Of a DNA stretch of 9,712 nt, positions 5,507-9,712 are shown in pieces; the first letter of the stretch is position 1; the number at the start of each line of letters is the position of its first letter. A program made the translations under genes and the position numbers. Source of the DNA: Oscillospiraceae bacterium (GTDB lineage: Bacteria > Bacillota > Clostridia > Oscillospirales > Butyricicoccaceae); NCBI GenBank assembly GCA_902797555.1, contig CADBTM010000237.1, positions 1 through 9,712 on the forward strand, written 5' to 3'. The notes under the pieces were generated by a model. The model worked only from the letters and a program-made list of their open reading frames with translations. It was not told the origin of the DNA and did no database searches.

Positions 5507-7291
5507 TCAGATGCGTATGATCAGATTGTTGGTGTTCATGGTGCTGAGATATTTCACGTCCCGGCTCATCTTCATCACCATGCGGATGCCGATGTTTTTG
5601 GTGGGGTCGTCCTGCACGCTGGCCATCTCATACCGCTCCACAAGGTTGAAGGGCCGGCAGTCGTCCCGGATGCGGAGGATGATCTCCCCCTCCTTGGCGA
5701 GGATGCGCATATCGATGGAGTGAGCCTTTCCGTCGGAAAAGCCGTGCTCGATGATGTTGCTGCCCAGCTCCTCGATGCACAGGGCGAGGGCGTTGGCTTT
5801 TTTCTTGTCGATGCCGTTTTCCTGACAGAACAGCCCCGCCAGACGGGACATGCCCACCACCTCCAGCATGGTGTCGGCGGTGATGGAAAGCTCCTTTTCC
5901 GGGTTGGCGCCAAAGTCGCCGCCCACCAGCAGACGCCGGGCGTGGAAAGAGCCTCCCACCGGCCAGCGGCGGATATACAGCAGCGCCGCAAGGATCATGA
6001 GGGTGAGGGTCACCGGGGTGGCAAACCACGCGCCCTGTCCGCCGATGAGGGTGACCATCAGCCAGACGGAGGGCACCACGGCGCCGCACTCCAGAAAGAA
6101 GCTGTAGACGATGGAGGTTTTCAGCCTGCCCAGACCCATCAGATAATCGTCAAAGAGGTAGACAAGCATATACAGCGGGACGCACAGGGCAAACAGCCGC
6201 ACCGCCTGGGCGGCCAGCCGCAGCGCGTCCGGATCGGAGACGCCCACATAGATCCCGGCAAAAAACCGGGGGAAAAGGGCCAGCACGACGGCGGCGGCGC
6301 CGGTGAGGATCAGTCCCGCGCGGAAGGCGGTTCTCTGCAGCTCGTCCAGCGCTTTTTTGTCCTCCTCCCCGTAATAGATGCTGGAAAGCGTCCACACGGT
6401 GTCGGCGATGCCCAGATAGGTGGCGCCCACCAGAGACGCCATGGATTTGTGCACGCTGTAGGCGGCGATAAAGCCGGAGGTGGCGGCCGCCGAGAGGATG
6501 CGGTTGACGGTGATGCCGCAAAAGGCGTTGGCCACGCGGGTCACGCCGGCGGGCGCACCGTTTGCCACGATCACCGAGATCTTGTTTCTCACGTCGGTGA
6601 CGCCCCGCAGACCGATGCGCAGCATGCGCTTTTTGCGGAAAAAGTGGGTGGACAGCACGGCGAAGTAAACCAGCTGTCCCACCGCGGTGGCAAGGCCCAC
6701 CAGAAACATGCCCCCATGGAACAGCAGCACCACCGCCAGATCGCCCACCACGTCGGTGATCGTCATGGCGAGGGTGGCCAGCACCACCCGCCGGTGGTCC
6801 GAGTCCATGCCCATATATCCGGCCAGCACCTTTGCCCCGTTGTCAAAGGGCAGCCCCAGCACAAATCCCGCCAGATACCGGCACACCAGGGGACGCAGCA
6901 GGGCATTTTCGCCGGCGGCGCCCAACAGCCCGGCCAGCGGCGACAGCAGCAGAAAGGTGACGGCCACCAGCCCGGCGGATATGCCAACCGCAAGGAGCAG
7001 CGCCAGCGTGAACACGTGGTTTGCCTCTTTGGTTTTGCCCTGCCCGGCCAGACGGGTATAGAGATTGCGCGATCCGCCGGAGAGGATGCTCCCCACCAGC
7101 GCGTACACAAAGGTCAGCGGCCAGATCAGCCCGTAGGCGGCCACCGCGTCCACGCCCAGAAAGTTGCCGATGACTGCGCCGTCCACCAGCGCGCCCACCG
7201 CCCACGTAAAGGTGTTGAGCATATAGGTTGTCAGTGTTTTTCGGAACACGTTTTCCACGATGGAGTGTTCCCGCCGGACAAAGGGAAGCAT
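5507..7291 (-). CDS. MATE-family transporter with C-terminal RsbW-like ATPase domain
   Basis: This encodes 594 residues from an ATG at 7289-7291. That start is chosen because AAAGGA lies eight bases upstream and the protein then begins like a MATE transporter. The longer open frame to 7453 would run into the CstA gene and adds a Pro/Ser-rich non-membrane stretch. Residues about 10-440 form roughly twelve membrane helices with MATE features: TTYMLNTFTWAVGALVDGAVIG at 21-42, repeated in weaker form after residue 235. These transporters export drugs or metabolites using a Na+ or H+ gradient. After a linker (440-468), residues about 469-594 are an RsbW-type HATPase: N-box CIEELGSNIIEHGF (E508, N512), G1 box RDDCRPFN (D544, with Cys for the usual Gly) and G2 region NIGIRMV (566-572). 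The ATP site appears largely intact. MATE proteins are normally about 450 residues and lack this domain. The gene begins 43 bases after the cstA-like gene. Confidence 0.93.
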   Translation of the reverse strand: MLPFVRREHSIVENVFRKTLTTYMLNTFTWAVGALVDGAVIGNFLGVDAVAAYGLIWPLTFVYALVGSILSGGSRNLYTRLAGQGKTKEANHVFTLALLLAVGISAGLVAVTFLLLSPLAGLLGAAGENALLRPLVCRYLAGFVLGLPFDNGAKVLAGYMGMDSDHRRVVLATLAMTITDVVGDLAVVLLFHGGMFLVGLATAVGQLVYFAVLSTHFFRKKRMLRIGLRGVTDVRNKISVIVANGAPAGVTRVANAFCGITVNRILSAAATSGFIAAYSVHKSMASLVGATYLGIADTVWTLSSIYYGEEDKKALDELQRTAFRAGLILTGAAAVVLALFPRFFAGIYVGVSDPDALRLAAQAVRLFALCVPLYMLVYLFDDYLMGLGRLKTSIVYSFFLECGAVVPSVWLMVTLIGGQGAWFATPVTLTLMILAALLYIRRWPVGGSFHARRLLVGGDFGANPEKELSITADTMLEVVGMSRLAGLFCQENGIDKKKANALALCIEELGSNIIEHGFSDGKAHSIDMRILAKEGEIILRIRDDCRPFNLVERYEMASVQDDPTKNIGIRMVMKMSRDVKYLSTMNTNNLIIRI

Positions 7292-7334
7292 AGGGGAAAT
7301 CCTTTCGGGGGATAGATTTTGCGGGGCGGGGGCG

Positions 7335-8756
7335 TCAGCGCGGTATCCTGTGGGAAAGACGGCGCTGTGCGCGCAGATACACGAGGAAAAGAGCGGCGGC
7401 AAAGATCGCGCCCGCGGGATAGGCGATGGAGGCGGACAGGCGGAAGCCCTCACGCGCCATCAGGATATAGGTCATGCTCACCGCCGACATGAAGGCGGCA
7501 GGCAGCGCGGTGAGCAGGCTCGCCCACGGGCGAGTGCCGGTTTTGAGGAGGTAGGCGGTGGCCACCCACAGGGAGATCATGGCCAGCGTCTGGTTCGACC
7601 AGGAAAAGTACCGCCACAGGACGTTGAAATCCAGCTGGGTCAGCGCCGCACCCACCGCCAGCAGGGGCAGGGTGATGAGCAGGCGGCTGCGGATGCTCTT
7701 TTGATCCAGCCCGGTCATCTCGGCAAGGATCAGCCGGGCAGAGCGGAACGCGGTGTCTCCCGAGGTGATGGGGCAGGCGATGACGCCCACGATGGCAAGC
7801 ACGCCGCCCACCGGGCCCAGCATTCCCGTGGAAATATCATAGACCACGCCCGACTGTCCCAGCGAGGACAGGGCGTTGTGCAGCCCGCCGGTGGCGCCGT
7901 AAAAGGCCACGCCGGCCGCCGCCCACACAAGGGCGATCACCGATTCGGAGATCATCGCGCCGTAAAAGATCCTGCGTCCCAGCTTTTCCGACCGGATGCA
8001 CTTTGCCACCATGGGCGATTGGGTGGCGTGAAAGCCGGAGATGGCGCCGCAGGCCACGGTGACGAACATATACGGCCAGACGGGGAGATTTGCCGGATGG
8101 AGGTTTTGCAGGGTGATCTCCGGGACGGAATAGCCCCGGAACAGGATCCCGCCCAATATGCCTGCGGCCATCACCAGCAGCACGATGCCGAACACGGGGT
8201 AAAGCCTGCCGATGATCTTGTCGATGGGCAGCAGAGTGGCCAGCACGTAATAGATCAGAATGACCACGATCCAAAAGGTGCCGTTGAGTGCGCCCGGAGT
8301 GAGCCGCGCCAGCAGGGCGGCGGGAGAGGTGACAAACACCGTCCCGGTGAGGACGAGCAGCAGAATGGAAAAGGCGCGCATGAACCATTTTGCCGCCCCG
8401 CCCAGATAGATGCCGCTGAGCTCGGCGATGGAGGCGCCGTCGTGGCGTTCGGAGATCATGCCCGACATATAGTCGTGCACCCCTCCGCCCAGTACGGCGC
8501 CGAAAATGATCCACAAAAACACCACGGGGCCAAAGCAGGCGCCCATCAGCGCGCCAAAGATGGGGCCGGTGCCCGCGATGTTCAAAAGCTGTACCAGAAA
8601 GGCCTTCCATGTGGCCATGGGGACAAAGTCCACGCCGTCCTGTCTGGTCAGGGCGGGCGTTTTCCGGTCGTCGGGAGAAAAGACTCGCTCGGTCAGCCGC
8701 CCGTACAGGCAATAGCCGACGACAAGGACGCCGAAGGACAACAGAAGAGATATCAT
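7335..8756 (-). CDS. CstA-family carbon starvation/peptide or pyruvate transporter (short form)
   Basis: This encodes 473 residues. The start at 8754-8756 has GAGGTGA (8764-8770) seven bases upstream. It is a multi-spanning membrane protein with strong CstA signatures: TPA followed by DGVDFVP (33-46), AGTGPIFGALMGACFG (61-76), FGAVLGGGVHDYMSGM (85-100) and ACGAISGFHATQSPM (235-249). CstA-family members take up peptides or pyruvate, often during carbon limitation. E. coli CstA and BtsT are about 700 residues; this belongs to the shorter ~480-residue type common in anaerobes, apparently lacking later helices. It lies 28 bases downstream of the RsbW-like gene and upstream of the MATE fusion, inside an otherwise regulatory operon. 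I give no gene symbol because the substrate cannot be read from sequence. Confidence 0.93.
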   Translation of the reverse strand: MISLLLSFGVLVVGYCLYGRLTERVFSPDDRKTPALTRQDGVDFVPMATWKAFLVQLLNIAGTGPIFGALMGACFGPVVFLWIIFGAVLGGGVHDYMSGMISERHDGASIAELSGIYLGGAAKWFMRAFSILLLVLTGTVFVTSPAALLARLTPGALNGTFWIVVILIYYVLATLLPIDKIIGRLYPVFGIVLLVMAAGILGGILFRGYSVPEITLQNLHPANLPVWPYMFVTVACGAISGFHATQSPMVAKCIRSEKLGRRIFYGAMISESVIALVWAAAGVAFYGATGGLHNALSSLGQSGVVYDISTGMLGPVGGVLAIVGVIACPITSGDTAFRSARLILAEMTGLDQKSIRSRLLITLPLLAVGAALTQLDFNVLWRYFSWSNQTLAMISLWVATAYLLKTGTRPWASLLTALPAAFMSAVSMTYILMAREGFRLSASIAYPAGAIFAAALFLVYLRAQRRLSHRIPR

Positions 8757-8784
8757 AGTTGCTTCACCTCATGATGGGGACGCA

Positions 8785-9261
8785 TCAGGCGTCCAGCCGT
8801 TTTTTCAGTGTGAGAATGTTTTTGCCGTCGCGGTATTCGTACACCACGTCGTCCATGATCTTTTTGGTCATAAAGATGCCCAGACCGCCGATCTCCCGCT
8901 CGTCGGCGGACAGCGTCACGTCGGGATCGGCCTTGCCGGTGGGGTCAAAGGGCTTGCCCCCGTCGATAAAGCGGATGGTGACCGAACGGGGCTCGGCGCT
9001 TGTCTCCACCTCCACGGTGGCCATGCCCGTCTGGGGAGCATAGGCATAGTGGGCGATGTTGACGTAGATCTCCTCCGCGGCGATGGAGATCTGCATCTGC
9101 AATTTCATGGGGCAGTCCGCCTGCTCCAGCTGCTCTTCCAAAAAGGCGAGCACCTGAGGCAGCGCCTCCACGGAGGCTTCCAGCTCCAGCTTTGCCGCGT
9201 TTGCGGCGGGGAGGACGAGGCTTTGCTCACGGCTCTCGGACGAGCCAAAGATATGGGTCAT
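8785..9261 (-). CDS. RsbW-like anti-sigma factor / serine-protein kinase
   Basis: This encodes 158 residues. The start at 9259-9261 has AAGGAGG (9268-9274) six bases upstream, and its ATG overlaps the TGA of the phosphatase gene (ATGA), implying translational coupling. The ATP site is complete for an RsbW-type GHKL kinase: N-box AAEEIYVNIAHYAY (E64, N68), G1 box IDGGKPFDP (D100, G102) and G2 region IGGLGIFMTKKIMD (124-137). The final strands, YEYRDGKNILTLKKRL, match the family end. The first ~25 residues before LELEAS are an extra polar, Ser/Ala-containing tail of no known motif. Family members phosphorylate a STAS antagonist on serine and may bind a sigma factor or other target. The STAS protein encoded four genes downstream is the obvious partner. 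Confidence 0.94.
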   Translation of the reverse strand: MTHIFGSSESREQSLVLPAANAAKLELEASVEALPQVLAFLEEQLEQADCPMKLQMQISIAAEEIYVNIAHYAYAPQTGMATVEVETSAEPRSVTIRFIDGGKPFDPTGKADPDVTLSADEREIGGLGIFMTKKIMDDVVYEYRDGKNILTLKKRLDA

Positions 9262-9712
9262 ACTGCGCCTCCTTTATATTCCAGTCCCAGCATGGTCAGA
9301 TCGTCAAACTGCTCGGCTTCCTTGACAAAGCTGTCCACAGATTTCCGGACGTTTTTCAGCAGGGCTTCGGGGCTGACGCCCGGGCTTTGGTTGAGCGCCT
9401 CCAGCATCCGTTCGGTGCCGAACAGCTCGTTTTGCGCGTTGGTGGCCTCGGGCACGCCGTCGGTGTAGAGGAACAGGCGGGCGCCGGGGGCAAGCTGCAG
9501 CTCATATTCCTTATAGCGCACGCCCTCCATGCCGCCGATGACAAAGCCGTGCTTGTCCTTATACAGCTCGAACTTGCCGCCCGGCTGCAGGATGACGGGG
9601 TATTCGTGACCGGCGTTGGCGGCGGTCAGCTTGCCGGTGGAGAGCTCCAGAATGCCCAGCCAAACAGTGACGAACATCTGGGCTTCGTTGTTGGAGCAGA
9701 TGGCCTCGTTGG
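9258..9712 (-). CDS. PP2C-type serine phosphatase (SpoIIE/RsbU family), 5' partial
   Basis: The last 150 residues of a gene that runs off the right edge; the frame stays open to the window end, so the ATG at 9677 is internal. The visible part is the C-terminal half of a SpoIIE/RsbU phosphatase: MFVTVWLGILEL, ANAGHEYPVIL (20-30 from that Met), the metal-binding LFLYTDGVPEATN (68-80, D73 G74) and QFDDLTML (123-130, D125/D126). The enzyme class removes phosphate from the serine of STAS antagonists, switching the partner module on. The N-terminal part, which would show whether it has a membrane sensor, PAS, GAF or HAMP domain, is outside the window. Its stop overlaps the RsbW-like start, and it is the first visible gene of the operon. 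Confidence 0.95.
   Translation of the reverse strand, partial: NEAICSNNEAQMFVTVWLGILELSTGKLTAANAGHEYPVILQPGGKFELYKDKHGFVIGGMEGVRYKEYELQLAPGARLFLYTDGVPEATNAQNELFGTERMLEALNQSPGVSPEALLKNVRKSVDSFVKEAEQFDDLTMLGLEYKGGAV

Noticed and set aside
5720..7315. Long + strand open frame (531 codons) opposite the MATE fusion
   Set aside because: The translation is rich in Gly/His/Gln low-complexity sequence typical of antisense frames and matches no family; the - strand MATE/ATPase reading is clear.
7292..7453. Upstream extension of the MATE frame with a start at 7453
   Set aside because: It would overlap the CstA gene by over 100 bases and add a Pro/Ser-rich stretch unlike any MATE N-terminus; the ATG at 7291 has a proper ribosome site.
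7260..8774. Long + strand open frame (504 codons) opposite the CstA gene
   Set aside because: Hydrophilic low-complexity translation, overlaps two clear - strand genes, no credible ribosome site.

Overview
The window looks like a chromosomal piece of a GC-rich, Gram-positive anaerobe of the Clostridia, most likely an Oscillospiraceae-type gut bacterium. This is inferred from the gene content (an S-layer-homology surface protein, a lipobox lipoprotein, SpoIIE/RsbU-type and RsbW-type signalling proteins), the strong AGGAGG-like ribosome sites and the GC-rich codon use. I saw no rRNA, tRNA, CRISPR array, insertion sequence or phage gene.

Layout. On the + strand, the left edge (1-1663) holds the 5'-truncated end of an unusual gene: a degenerate RsbW-like ATPase domain fused to a sodium/proton:dicarboxylate (SDF/DAACS) symporter. 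A possible 28-codon ORF follows (1682-1768), then a strong hairpin terminator (1786-1816) that probably serves both strands. All other genes are on the - strand. A lipoprotein gene (1835-2797) has its own clear promoter (2869-2897). Upstream of it, ending at a terminator at 2931-2961, lies a tight seven-gene run transcribed leftward from beyond the right edge. In transcription order it encodes: a PP2C (SpoIIE/RsbU-type) phosphatase (partial), an RsbW-like serine kinase/anti-sigma ATPase, a short CstA-family transporter, a MATE transporter with an RsbW-like ATPase domain fused at its C-terminus, a 209-residue divergent GHKL-like protein, a STAS anti-sigma-antagonist protein, and a secreted SLH-HAD phosphatase-like protein. 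Gaps are 24-48 bp, and the first two genes overlap as ATGA.

How the genes may work together. PP2C phosphatase, RsbW kinase and STAS protein are the three classical parts of a partner-switching module, but no sigma factor is visible. Instead the module is interleaved with transporters, and two of the three transporters in the window carry an RsbW-type domain. Of the four GHKL-type domains, two (the stand-alone RsbW and the MATE tail) keep the ATP-binding motifs. The other two (the symporter head and the 209-residue protein) have lost the N-box asparagine and other key residues. The most interesting hypothesis, which is inference only, is a partner-switching circuit whose targets are transporters rather than, or as well as, a sigma factor.
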